A DNA stretch of 16,587 nt from JAVBOF01 sp031550915 (GTDB taxonomy: Bacteria > Bacillota > Clostridia > Christensenellales > MGBC116941), in assembly GCA_031550915.1 (NCBI GenBank), contig JAVBOF010000127.1, forward strand, positions 1 through 16,587. The letters are read 5' to 3'. Made by a program: the position numbers and the translations under genes. Positions 5,304 to 13,340 of this stretch are shown piece after piece. Under the pieces are notes generated by a model. The model saw nothing but the letters and a program-made list of their open reading frames with translations, searched no databases and had not been told where the DNA came from. Within the stretch, counting starts at the first letter, position 1. Each line of letters begins with the position of its first letter.

Positions 5304-7886
5304 CTAGCCGTTCCACTTTTCTATTTCGACTAGCATATGCTCCGTCGCCATGCCCGTGGCCTTCTTGGCTAATGTCCTGCCCGGTGAAAGCTGGTTGATG
5401 CAGCCCATTATATCCGGCGCCGTCGGATCTCCGGGGTTTGTTCCGGAAACTACTTCGTAATCCGCGCAGGATTCATATGAATGGCAGGTGCCTTCAGGTA
5501 CACGTTCGGTAAGCTGAGCAACGAGGATGACCGCGCCTCTTTCGTTGTAGGCTTTTACAAGATCATGATGCTTGATCCCCCTGGCTTCCGCATCCTTGGT
5601 GTTCATGCGGATGATCCAGTAATAGTGGCCGTTTATTTCTACGCGATGGTCTTTGATATCCATCATGTAGCTGTCCTTCTGGTCTCCCATTGTATGGAAA
5701 CTGAAGCGAGGATGCGGAGCAACTATTGCAAGCGGGTATTTCTTGAATCTTTCGGTGTGGTGGCCTTCCCATGACGGGATATACTGCGTCAGCGGCGGAC
5801 GTTCCTGATCGTTTGGATCGTAGCGCTTCAAGCTGTTCGAAACAAATTCGATTTTGCCGGATTGCGTCTGCAGGCCTTTCATGCCCACCGTATCGCCGGG
5901 GCGGGGGCCCCAGTCGGGAGTATCTATCACGCGGTCTTCGGCATACCAGCGCATAGCCGGTGTTGAAGGGCCGCGGTTTTCGGAGGGAACAACGAAGTAT
6001 CCCTTTTCGAAGAATTCTTCCCATGTTATGTATTTCGGAAGATCTGTTGCATGGAAGTACTGTTTGATCCATCCGAGCTCGTCTTTGCCTTCCGCAAACG
6101 GCCCATCGATGCCAAGGCGTTTGGAAAGTTCATAGAATATCTGATAATCGGACTTGGATTCGCCAAGGGGCTCAATGCACTTCTGCTGCAGAGAGATTAC
6201 CCTGTGGCTGGACTGGGTGTATGCTGCCGGTATATAGCCGGAGCAGTTAGCAAAATCGCTTATATCCCAGCGCTCAAAATTTGTACAAGCCGGGAAGATG
6301 ATATCGGCAAACTTAGCTTCGCCTTCAAACCAGATGCTCTGGTTTACTACAAACGGCAGTTTTTCGCTTCTGTAGGCACGGACATAACGGTTGGTTTCAC
6401 CCATTGTACCAAAGTGAGACCCGCCATAACGGTACCACATTTGTATTTTGTTAAAACCGTTTGCAGGGTATTTATATTCATGGAACTGCTGCTCGATAGA
6501 TGCTCCAACGAAGCCCTTGCCATGCCAGCGAGTTTCATCGTTAAGTACGCATTCAGGCCAAAGCAGGCGGCTCATGTAGTTGCCTGCGGCGGTGTTCAGG
6601 TTGGAAGCCGCGGGTTTTGAGGTTACGCCGTCAAACATACGGTATACAAACTGGAAGCCTGCCGCCGAGTTTTCGCAATCACCGGAGATACCGCCTTCGG
6701 CATATCCCGGGAAGAAGAAGCTATGGTCGCGCGGTGCACCCTGTGTTGTACTCCAGATGTTCTGGCCAGGTTTACCCATACCTTGCATTGCGGCAAGGGC
6801 AACCATCATACGCGTCCATTCCATACCGATAGCAGAACGGCATGCGCCGCCCCATCCGCCAAGTCCTCCGGCTGCAAGCGTTGTCTTCTTTTTGCCCCAC
6901 TGGCGCGCCAAAGCTTTGATATCACATGCCGGAATACCGGTTTCGTTCTCTGTCCAAGCCGGATCCTTTGGCTGCCCGTCGGTTTTGCCAAGGATATAAT
7001 CCTTGAATTCATCAAAACCGTCTGTCCTTGTTGCGATGTATTCTTTGTCGTAAAGATCCTCAGTGATCCAGACATAGGCGATGCCCGCTGCGAGGGCCGC
7101 GTCTGTGCCAACCCTTGGGGAGAACCATTTATCGTTAAAGAGTGCCGCCGTATGGTTGTAGAAAGGATATATAAAGACCATGTCTACTCCGAGTTCCTTA
7201 AGCCATTGACGCCTTGATGTACTCTCATAGGCGCTGTAGATACCTGCGTTGGTCTCCGGGTCAGATGACCAGAAAACGACCATTTCAGTGTTTTGAAGTC
7301 CGTCTTCAAGAAGGTCGCATTGTTCCGGATTGCCAAGACTATGGGTAAACCCATAAACATGCGCCGCACCCCAATGCCAGCCTTCCCAGCTATCCGGGTT
7401 GTGATCGGCATAGGTTATTCCCGCAAAGTTCGCAAAGCGGAAAAGTGAGCTGTGGCGGTATCCAACGTTGCCCCAAAGGTGATGGGAGCTGGGTTCGATA
7501 ACAATACAGCCGGGTCCGTATTCCCTCTTGATCCTGTTCATTTCGTTTACGACTATATCCATAGCCTCATCCCAGGATATACGTTCATATCCCGAAATAC
7601 CTCTGTTTTGAGGATTTCTTTCACCGTTAGGATCAAAGTCTACGCGTTTCATCGGATATAATATGCGCTTATCCGAATAAATCATAGATTTGAAGCCCTG
7701 GGTGTAAGATGTTACGGTTGTCCTTCGCGGCGGGCTAAACTTGCGGCCGCGTGCTTCAATAGTCCAGGATTCCGCGTCGTCGGACGACAGATCCATTGGC
7801 ATGACGCGAATGATCTTGTCATCCTTTACGTCAACAAACACCGGACCGCCCGTTGAAGAGTTTGTCTTACGCACTGTATTACCCAT
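5304..7886 (-). CDS. athL: Pyrogallol-phloroglucinol transhydroxylase-like large subunit (molybdopterin, bis-MGD)
   Basis: An 860-residue DMSO-reductase-family catalytic subunit without an N-terminal Fe-S motif or Tat signal, so a cytoplasmic enzyme whose clusters lie only in the partner. The known enzyme converts pyrogallol to phloroglucinol by hydroxyl transfer through a tetrahydroxybenzene co-substrate. Active-site residues I recall from Pelobacter (H144, Y152, R153, D174, S175 as Mo ligand, W176, T221, W354, Y404, F468, Y560) all appear here at a constant offset of -9: H135, Y143, R144, D165, S166, W167, T212, W345, Y395, F459, Y551. The ATG at 7886 has GGGAGGAAC 4-8 bases before it. It is the first gene of an operon with the small subunit, a symporter and two microproteins. 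Resorcinol hydroxylase and gut catechol dehydroxylases are relatives and remain possible. Confidence 0.88.
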   Translation of the reverse strand: MGNTVRKTNSSTGGPVFVDVKDDKIIRVMPMDLSSDDAESWTIEARGRKFSPPRRTTVTSYTQGFKSMIYSDKRILYPMKRVDFDPNGERNPQNRGISGYERISWDEAMDIVVNEMNRIKREYGPGCIVIEPSSHHLWGNVGYRHSSLFRFANFAGITYADHNPDSWEGWHWGAAHVYGFTHSLGNPEQCDLLEDGLQNTEMVVFWSSDPETNAGIYSAYESTSRRQWLKELGVDMVFIYPFYNHTAALFNDKWFSPRVGTDAALAAGIAYVWITEDLYDKEYIATRTDGFDEFKDYILGKTDGQPKDPAWTENETGIPACDIKALARQWGKKKTTLAAGGLGGWGGACRSAIGMEWTRMMVALAAMQGMGKPGQNIWSTTQGAPRDHSFFFPGYAEGGISGDCENSAAGFQFVYRMFDGVTSKPAASNLNTAAGNYMSRLLWPECVLNDETRWHGKGFVGASIEQQFHEYKYPANGFNKIQMWYRYGGSHFGTMGETNRYVRAYRSEKLPFVVNQSIWFEGEAKFADIIFPACTNFERWDISDFANCSGYIPAAYTQSSHRVISLQQKCIEPLGESKSDYQIFYELSKRLGIDGPFAEGKDELGWIKQYFHATDLPKYITWEEFFEKGYFVVPSENRGPSTPAMRWYAEDRVIDTPDWGPRPGDTVGMKGLQTQSGKIEFVSNSLKRYDPNDQERPPLTQYIPSWEGHHTERFKKYPLAIVAPHPRFSFHTMGDQKDSYMMDIKDHRVEINGHYYWIIRMNTKDAEARGIKHHDLVKAYNERGAVILVAQLTERVPEGTCHSYESCADYEVVSGTNPGDPTAPDIMGCINQLSPGRTLAKKATGMATEHMLVEIEKWNG

Positions 7887-7945
7887 TTTGTTCCTCCCTT
7901 GGTCGATAAATTTGTATCACTTACCACTTTCGAATTGAAATATAG

Positions 7946-7966
7946 TAACCGCATGTCCTACGGTTA
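7946..7966. promoter_or_regulatory. Inverted repeat TAACCG-N9-CGGTTA
   Basis: Perfect 6-bp arms with a 9-base centre, 60-80 bases upstream of the athL start. In the transcript it would be a small hairpin in the leader; in DNA it could be an operator. No trans factor can be assigned. Confidence 0.3.
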
Positions 7967-8023
7967 TAAAAAATAAGGGTATAAAAATCAGATATATTTG
8001 CAGAACACAAATACCATATAAAT

Positions 8024-8052
8024 AGATTATCAAACCGACATTTACATGTCAA
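8024..8052 (-). promoter_or_regulatory. Possible promoter for the transhydroxylase operon
   Basis: Leftward consensus TTGACA at 8052-8047. At 17 bases it meets TAATCT (8029-8024, poor) and at 15 bases GATAAT (8031-8026, good hexamer, short spacing). A perfect -35 with an imperfect -10 is typical of regulated promoters. The leader would be about 130 bases. Confidence 0.4.
8037..8050. promoter_or_regulatory. Dyad GACAT-TTAC-ATGTC overlapping the -35 hexamer
   Basis: Perfect 5-bp arms around a 4-base centre. It shares bases with the TTGACA hexamer, so a protein bound here would block or remodel the promoter. Candidate operator; factor unknown. Confidence 0.35.
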
Positions 8053-8144
8053 CGCAATTGCTCCTGTTTTACCGCTTCTGATGATACCGATATGTTATAA
8101 CCACTATATCGTTTGATTATTGCCAATGATAACAGTCAAGTTTC

Positions 8145-8158
8145 TGTGCTTTAGCACA
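8145..8158. promoter_or_regulatory. Palindrome TGTGCT-TT-AGCACA
   Basis: Perfect 6-bp arms with a 2-base centre, roughly 90 bases upstream of the possible -35 of the transhydroxylase operon. The site suits an upstream activator binding as a dimer. It has no T tract and too short a loop for a terminator. Confidence 0.35.
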
Positions 8159-8270
8159 ATGCGTTTTCCGCTAATATAAACGCCTTTCGAAATCTCTATT
8201 TCACATCTTATTTAAAACCTCAAAACCTTCGTCTTTGTATCCATAGTTGTACGATATTTTTAACGAATAT

Positions 8271-11200
8271 CTACCTTAAATATCTCTGCATCTTTTCCTG
8301 CAGCAGATCCGTATCCACAGGTTTGGCAATATGGTCGTCCATGCCAGCTTCAATACACCTTTCAACGTCCTCTTTAAATGCGTTTGCCGTCATTGCGACT
8401 ATAGGTATAGCTTTTGCCCAGGGAAAACGCATATTACGTATCCTGCGCGTAGCGTCGAGCCCGTCCAGCTCCGGCATCTGCATATCCATCAATATCATAT
8501 CGTACCGATCCGGATCGTTTTCGAACATCGTTACCGCCTGCAGCCCATCTACAGCTTCATCGGTTATTATACCCATTTCTGAAAGAAGTACGATCATTAT
8601 TTCACGGTTTATTTCGATATCTTCGGCAAGCAAAACACGTTTACCTGTAAAATCATCGGCCGCCGGATCTTCGCCGGTGTTTTTACCGTTCCGGTTTTGG
8701 GCTTCAGCATCCGCTTTTTCCATATATTTGTGCAGCTTTATATTGAATATAAAGCTAGAGCCTGTGCCTTGCTCGCTTTCGACCCAAATATCACCCTCCA
8801 TAAGCCCAACTATATGCTTAGAAATAGCGAGCCCCAGGCCCGTTCCCCCAAATTTGCGGGATATCCCTCCGTCAGCCTGCTCAAACGGGCGGAAAAGCTT
8901 TGCCTGCTGCTCCTGTGTCATTCCAATTCCGTTATCCTTCACAGAAATGACCAGCGTCAACATATCCCCCTCTTCCGCCGCAAGGTTTACGGACAGTTTG
9001 ATCTCCCCGTTCTCCGGCGTGAACTTCACCGCGTTTGACAGCAGATTTGTTAGTACCTGCGCCAGACGCTGGTCGTCTCCGTACACCTTTTCCGGCAGAT
9101 CCGGGTCTATATATACCTGCAGATTATGCTTCTTTTCCTCGGTCTTGAAGCGTATGACGTTGATAACCCCGTTGACCATCTTCCCTATATTGAAAGCGGA
9201 ATTCGAAAGCTCAAATTTATGCGCTTCGATCTTGGACATATCCAAAACATCATTGATAACGCCAAGCAGATGGGTAGACGCATTATCGATTTGTGCCAGG
9301 CAATATTCCTTTCTTTCGGGGTCATCCGATTTCCTTGCTATGCTTGTCATCCCGATAATGGCGTTCATCGGCGTGCGCATTTCGTGGCTCATGCGCGAAA
9401 GAAAATCACCCTTTGCTTGGCTGCTGCGCTCCGCTTCTTCCATAGCATTCCGCAAGTCCTGTTCCATCATTCGCATTTCCGAAATATCCCTTGCTATGGT
9501 GCCTATGCCGGATTCAGGATTATTGTCTATAAGGAAAGACGAAAACAGCATGGTAGCGCTGCCGCCGTCATTTTTATCGAGTTGGAGCTCATACGTAAGC
9601 TTGCCCTTTTGTACGACCTGCGGTACAATCTCGTTGGTCAGCTTGCTCTTTATCGCATCATCAAGTATCAAATGCGTACCGGCCGGATCGTCTGTGTCTA
9701 CCACCGGTGACGTCATGTCCTTCGCTGCCGGGTTCATGTATTCTACCACGCCATTTTTGGAAACTATCGAAATGAATTGAGGCGAGGATTCTACTATAGA
9801 TGAAAGCCGTTTGACCTGCAGCTTCATTTGCGTACTGTTAAGATAGCCGGAAAATACGCTTGAAACAAGCGATCCAAGGCTGATATCGCTGGATTTCCAT
9901 TTGATGGATTCGTCCTTTTCCGACCTGTCCACTTCCAAAACGCCCCAAAATTCGGAGTTGACTATTATTGGAAACATCAGAAAACTGGATATATTCAGGT
10001 CGTACCGTACAAATAAATCGTCTTTCCATTCGTCGCTATTGAAATAATTTATCTCACCGTTCAAAAAAGCATTAACTATGGGGCTTTCTTCCGCCTGGAT
10101 ATCTATTGCCGTCCCTTTTCTGATAAAACTTATGGAATCTTTCTTAACCCATTCATATAAATAATCGGCTTTCATATCCTTGTATTGCATTATTACAAGG
10201 CTATCCGCGTCCATGAAATCCCCCACCATCGAGAGAGCGTCCTCAACAGTAGACTCCGAATCCTCTCCCGAAATAAACATCTGCGATATATTGGCCATAA
10301 GCATTTGCTGTTCCATCTGGCGTTTTTGTTCCAATTCGGCTTCCTTTATATCGCTGATGTCAAGCGAATGCTGCAGATGTACCTTCGAGCCGTCCGGCCA
10401 GTTGATCAACCTGTCTGTATTCCTATAATAACGGTTGGTTACGGTATTGTGCTCTTCCCATGTAATAACGCTGTCATCATCGGTGAGGTCGTTTATCGGG
10501 CAAAAATCGCACCTCTTGTCAAACCCGCATTGCAAGACCTTCCAGCAAATTTGCCCGATCACATCTTCTTCTATGCCAAACTCCTTTTTCATTTTATCGT
10601 TTATGAAAAGGATCTCATCCGTGTGTATATCCGAGACATACAGGCAGGCATCCATGCTGTTCAATATACTTTGAAGGACCATAATGGCGCGTTCGGTGTT
10701 CGCAGTTGCCTTCAAATTAGCATCCAGGCGCAATACCATCTCATTTATCTGCGATCCGAGCATGTTCAGCTCATGATATCGCCCAAATTTCTCCATATTA
10801 AGCAAATTGTCCGGCGAAACACTTCCGACGTCTTCGCTCATACCCATTACACGCTTTATAATATTTGATTGGATGGCATAATAAAGTGCCCCGAGGATTA
10901 TCAATAACGCCGCGAACATAGCCAATGACGTCAGTGTTATAATCGGCATAGCGTTGTTATATATTATCCGCGGGTGGTTCATAACGAGGCTTACGGGCTT
11001 TCCATTCACGTCCCGCAGATGAGTAATAAAATCTATTTCTCCTTCATCACGAACATCGATGTGGTCGCCGCGCCCAAACTCTGTTTCATTGCAGCGGCTG
11101 ACTTTGAAGTTGGATGTGGTCAGCTTTGTCACATTGCGCAAATACGCCTCGCTGAAGTCTACGACATATGTAAATGTGCCGTTTGCCGGCTTTTTTTCAA

Positions 11201-11765
11201 GGGTATCAAGCACGGGCATGGTGCAAATAAGGTATGGTATCCCCTCATGTATGAAAATACCCGTCTTGCCAAAGCCCTCTTCTTCATCCCTCACTCCGTT
11301 GCTATAATCATCAAAAACCGCTTTTGACACCGGGCTTAATGCTTCCGCAAAGCCTTTTGGTATATCTACAATATTCTCCGTATGGTAATCATAAGCGAGC
11401 GAATAAAGGAACTTGCCATCGCTGTCATGGATAAGAAGGAAATTAAAATTGTATATCTCAAGCGCAGTTTTGGTCTCCATATTGTCTGCGATAAATTTTT
11501 CATTCTCGCCCGATATATAATTATATACATCATCCCAGCTGGACCAGGTACGCGTTGTGGACCGCATAGAATCGATTGCGTATTCTATCGACCCCATCAA
11601 GGTGTCGCTTAGTTCATTGACATGCTGGTGTTCCGTATTTTTTAACACATTAATAATATTGGGCCTGAACACTCCCAATACTGTTACGCAAACGAAGGCA
11701 ATGGTTATGGATATCATCAGCAGCAGCATCGTGCGCAATGACATATTCGCTTTTTTTCGTTTCAT
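8271..11765 (-). CDS. Hybrid sensor histidine kinase (CHASE4-PAS-GAF-PAS-HisKA-HATPase-REC)
   Basis: A 1164-residue membrane sensor kinase. TM1 is at about 11-33 and TM2 at about 274-297. Between them is an extracytoplasmic CHASE4-type domain with its TRTWSSWDDVYNYI signature (71-84). The cytoplasm holds a linker, PAS1 (about 360-475) with a cysteine-rich insert (C407, C413, C419, C422), a GAF-like domain (about 485-645), PAS2 (about 650-765), HisKA with phosphoacceptor H794 in RMSHEMRTPMNAIIG, the ATPase N box (NLLSNAVKFTP, 907-917), DNGIGM (944) and GGTGLGLA (973), and a C-terminal receiver with D1094 and K1148. With no Hpt of its own it needs a separate phosphotransfer protein, and one is encoded at 15218. 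The gene is upstream of and collinear with the transhydroxylase operon, and divergent from the radical SAM gene. The signal is unknown. Confidence 0.93.
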   Translation of the reverse strand: MKRKKANMSLRTMLLLMISITIAFVCVTVLGVFRPNIINVLKNTEHQHVNELSDTLMGSIEYAIDSMRSTTRTWSSWDDVYNYISGENEKFIADNMETKTALEIYNFNFLLIHDSDGKFLYSLAYDYHTENIVDIPKGFAEALSPVSKAVFDDYSNGVRDEEEGFGKTGIFIHEGIPYLICTMPVLDTLEKKPANGTFTYVVDFSEAYLRNVTKLTTSNFKVSRCNETEFGRGDHIDVRDEGEIDFITHLRDVNGKPVSLVMNHPRIIYNNAMPIITLTSLAMFAALLIILGALYYAIQSNIIKRVMGMSEDVGSVSPDNLLNMEKFGRYHELNMLGSQINEMVLRLDANLKATANTERAIMVLQSILNSMDACLYVSDIHTDEILFINDKMKKEFGIEEDVIGQICWKVLQCGFDKRCDFCPINDLTDDDSVITWEEHNTVTNRYYRNTDRLINWPDGSKVHLQHSLDISDIKEAELEQKRQMEQQMLMANISQMFISGEDSESTVEDALSMVGDFMDADSLVIMQYKDMKADYLYEWVKKDSISFIRKGTAIDIQAEESPIVNAFLNGEINYFNSDEWKDDLFVRYDLNISSFLMFPIIVNSEFWGVLEVDRSEKDESIKWKSSDISLGSLVSSVFSGYLNSTQMKLQVKRLSSIVESSPQFISIVSKNGVVEYMNPAAKDMTSPVVDTDDPAGTHLILDDAIKSKLTNEIVPQVVQKGKLTYELQLDKNDGGSATMLFSSFLIDNNPESGIGTIARDISEMRMMEQDLRNAMEEAERSSQAKGDFLSRMSHEMRTPMNAIIGMTSIARKSDDPERKEYCLAQIDNASTHLLGVINDVLDMSKIEAHKFELSNSAFNIGKMVNGVINVIRFKTEEKKHNLQVYIDPDLPEKVYGDDQRLAQVLTNLLSNAVKFTPENGEIKLSVNLAAEEGDMLTLVISVKDNGIGMTQEQQAKLFRPFEQADGGISRKFGGTGLGLAISKHIVGLMEGDIWVESEQGTGSSFIFNIKLHKYMEKADAEAQNRNGKNTGEDPAADDFTGKRVLLAEDIEINREIMIVLLSEMGIITDEAVDGLQAVTMFENDPDRYDMILMDMQMPELDGLDATRRIRNMRFPWAKAIPIVAMTANAFKEDVERCIEAGMDDHIAKPVDTDLLQEKMQRYLR

Positions 11766-12011
11766 TATCAGTTAATCCCCCAAAAAGGAACAAAAACATT
11801 TCCTTATATTATATCATTATTAATAATATAGGAATCTTTATGGCAAAGCAAGGAAAAAACCTTTGATGGCGCATAAAACGGCTTTTGTGAAAAAGCCTTC
11901 TATCTCAACAATATTTCTTGGAATTTCCGGCTTTACAAAAATCAAACGCAGGTATATAATCAAACATATGTTTGGCGAATTTATGTTCGCCCATAAGGGG
12001 GTGTTATCTCT
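11766..12011. promoter_or_regulatory. Divergent spacer between histidine kinase and radical SAM genes
   Basis: 246 bases with no gene seen. The right half carries the strong rightward promoter at 11932-11960. A GGCTTTT-GTGA-AAAAGCC stem (11880-11897) lies between the two starts and may be an operator. Leftward, TATAAT motifs occur near 11810 without a matching -35. The kinase ATG follows GGGGGA by about 10 bases. Confidence 0.5.
11932..11960 (+). promoter_or_regulatory. Strong sigma-A promoter for the radical SAM gene pair
   Basis: TTTACA (11932-11937), exactly 17 bases, then a perfect TATAAT (11955-11960). Transcription should start near 11967, leaving a leader of about 45 bases with AAGGGGGTG before the ATG. 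This is the best promoter in the window and suggests constitutive expression. Confidence 0.85.
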
Positions 12012-13340
12012 ATGGATCTTATGCAAAAGCTAACGATACTTGCCGATGGCGCCAAATACGATGCCGCGTGCACATCATCCGGCTCTAATAGGTCCGGCGG
12101 CAAAGGCCTTGGCAACACAGTCGCAGCGGGATGCTGCCATTCTTTTTCCGAGGACGGAAGGTGTATTTCCCTTTTGAAAGTGTTGATGACAAATGTCTGT
12201 ATATATGATTGCAAATACTGCGTCAACCGCTCCAGTAACGATATACCCCGCGCTGCTTTTACGCCGGAAGAGCTTTCCGAACTCACCGTTCAGTTTTACA
12301 GGCGCAACTATATAGAAGGGCTTTTCCTATCAAGCGGGGTGATCAAAAGTCCCGATTACACAACTGAGCTTATGATCCGTACGCTTGAGCTTTTGAGGGT
12401 AAAGCATAGTTTTTGGGGCTATATACACGCTAAAGCTATTCCGGGAGCTTCCAGCGACAGCATAGCCCGGCTTGGCGGATTGGCCGACAGATTGAGCGTA
12501 AACATTGAATTACCGAGTGAATCCAGCCTTATAAGCCTTGCTCCGCATAAAACAAAGAGTTCTATCATGGAGCCAATGACACAAATAGCTAAAAGACTTA
12601 ACGCAAACGAAATGAGTCTCGTCCCGTATGGCGGAGGTCAGCGCTTTGCTCCCGCCGGACATGCGACACAGATGATAATCGGCGCGAGCCCTGAGACCGA
12701 TTACCAGATACTCATGCTCTCCGATGGTTTGTATAAGCGCTTTGGGTTAAAACGGGTGTTCTTCTCCGCATATATTCCTGTTGTGGAGCACAGCCTTTTA
12801 CCTTCGCTGCAGACAAAGCCGCCGCTTCTTCGTGAGCACCGACTATATCAGGCGGATTGGCTGATGCGTTTCTATAAATTCAAGGCTAGTGAGATACTAA
12901 ACGAGCAAAACCCTCACTTCAATCCTTTTTTGGATCCGAAATGCAATTGGGCAGTACACAATATGGATTTCTTTCCTGTGGATGTTAATAAAGCGAACCT
13001 TGACGAGCTATTGCGGGTGCCGGGGATTGGCCCTCGGTGCGCAAGGTATATTTTGAAAGCCCGCAAGGCTTCAAGTCTTGGTTTGAGCGATCTCAAGGGC
13101 ATGGGAGTCGTTTTGAAACGGGCGCAGTATTTCATAATTAACAAGGATACCCCGCGCGGCATGATGCTTGGAAGAGAACGCACAATAAGCGCGTTGATAT
13201 ATCCCGGCATTTTCAAATTCGGTATGGAGCAATTATCCTTTTTTAATAACGGAGGCGGTCTATTGGAATCGGCAGTAAATGAAAAAAACATGGTCAGCGC
13301 GGTTGAGGAGGCGGTATTATGTCTGGAATCGAAACTTTAG
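12012..13340 (+). CDS. Putative DNA modification/repair radical SAM protein with HhH domain
   Basis: A 442-residue cytoplasmic protein. The radical SAM cluster motif CxxxCxxC is C63, C67, C70 (NVCIYDCKYCVNRSSND). Two extra cysteine sites lie before it (C20; C41-C42) and one at C51. A helix-hairpin-helix DNA-binding motif is at about 323-352 (VDVNKANLDELLRVPGIGPR), a feature of nonspecific DNA-binding repair proteins. The architecture matches the family named as a putative DNA modification/repair radical SAM protein (TIGR03916), usually paired with the next gene. The substrate and reaction are not known for the family. The ATG follows AAGGGGGTG by 8 bases, and the gene overlaps the downstream gene by 22 bases, implying translational coupling. 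Confidence 0.88.
   Translation: MDLMQKLTILADGAKYDAACTSSGSNRSGGKGLGNTVAAGCCHSFSEDGRCISLLKVLMTNVCIYDCKYCVNRSSNDIPRAAFTPEELSELTVQFYRRNYIEGLFLSSGVIKSPDYTTELMIRTLELLRVKHSFWGYIHAKAIPGASSDSIARLGGLADRLSVNIELPSESSLISLAPHKTKSSIMEPMTQIAKRLNANEMSLVPYGGGQRFAPAGHATQMIIGASPETDYQILMLSDGLYKRFGLKRVFFSAYIPVVEHSLLPSLQTKPPLLREHRLYQADWLMRFYKFKASEILNEQNPHFNPFLDPKCNWAVHNMDFFPVDVNKANLDELLRVPGIGPRCARYILKARKASSLGLSDLKGMGVVLKRAQYFIINKDTPRGMMLGRERTISALIYPGIFKFGMEQLSFFNNGGGLLESAVNEKNMVSAVEEAVLCLESKL

Larger units (their letters stand above)
7887..8270 (-). promoter_or_regulatory. Upstream region of the transhydroxylase operon
   Basis: 384 AT-rich bases with no gene visible. It contains a possible leftward promoter (TTGACA at 8052-8047), three dyads (7946-7966, 8037-8050, 8145-8158), and an ATTGCCAAT element at 8119-8127 that shares the TGCCA half-site of the LysR-gene spacer. 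No T-tailed hairpin follows the histidine kinase gene that ends at 8271, so read-through from it into this operon is possible. Confidence 0.5.

Noticed and set aside
5851..6620. Several overlapping plus-strand open frames opposite athL
   Set aside because: Shadows of the strongly supported transhydroxylase large-subunit gene.
8249..8268. GATATT-N-AATATC repeat downstream of the kinase as a terminator
   Set aside because: The stem is short, pure A/T apart from one pair at each end, and is not followed by a T tract.
8323..9780. 485-codon open frame on the plus strand
   Set aside because: It lies wholly antisense to the kinase, PAS and receiver domains of the hybrid kinase. Its Ser/Ile-rich composition is what the reverse of that gene gives, and it has no ribosome site or recognisable domain.
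10185..10868. 227-codon open frame on the plus strand
   Set aside because: Antisense to the PAS1/GAF region of the hybrid kinase; no ribosome site and no protein-like motifs.
11880..11897. GGCTTTT-GTGA-AAAAGCC stem as a terminator
   Set aside because: It lies between divergent gene starts with no gene to terminate on either strand and no clear T run after it. It is mentioned only as a possible operator.
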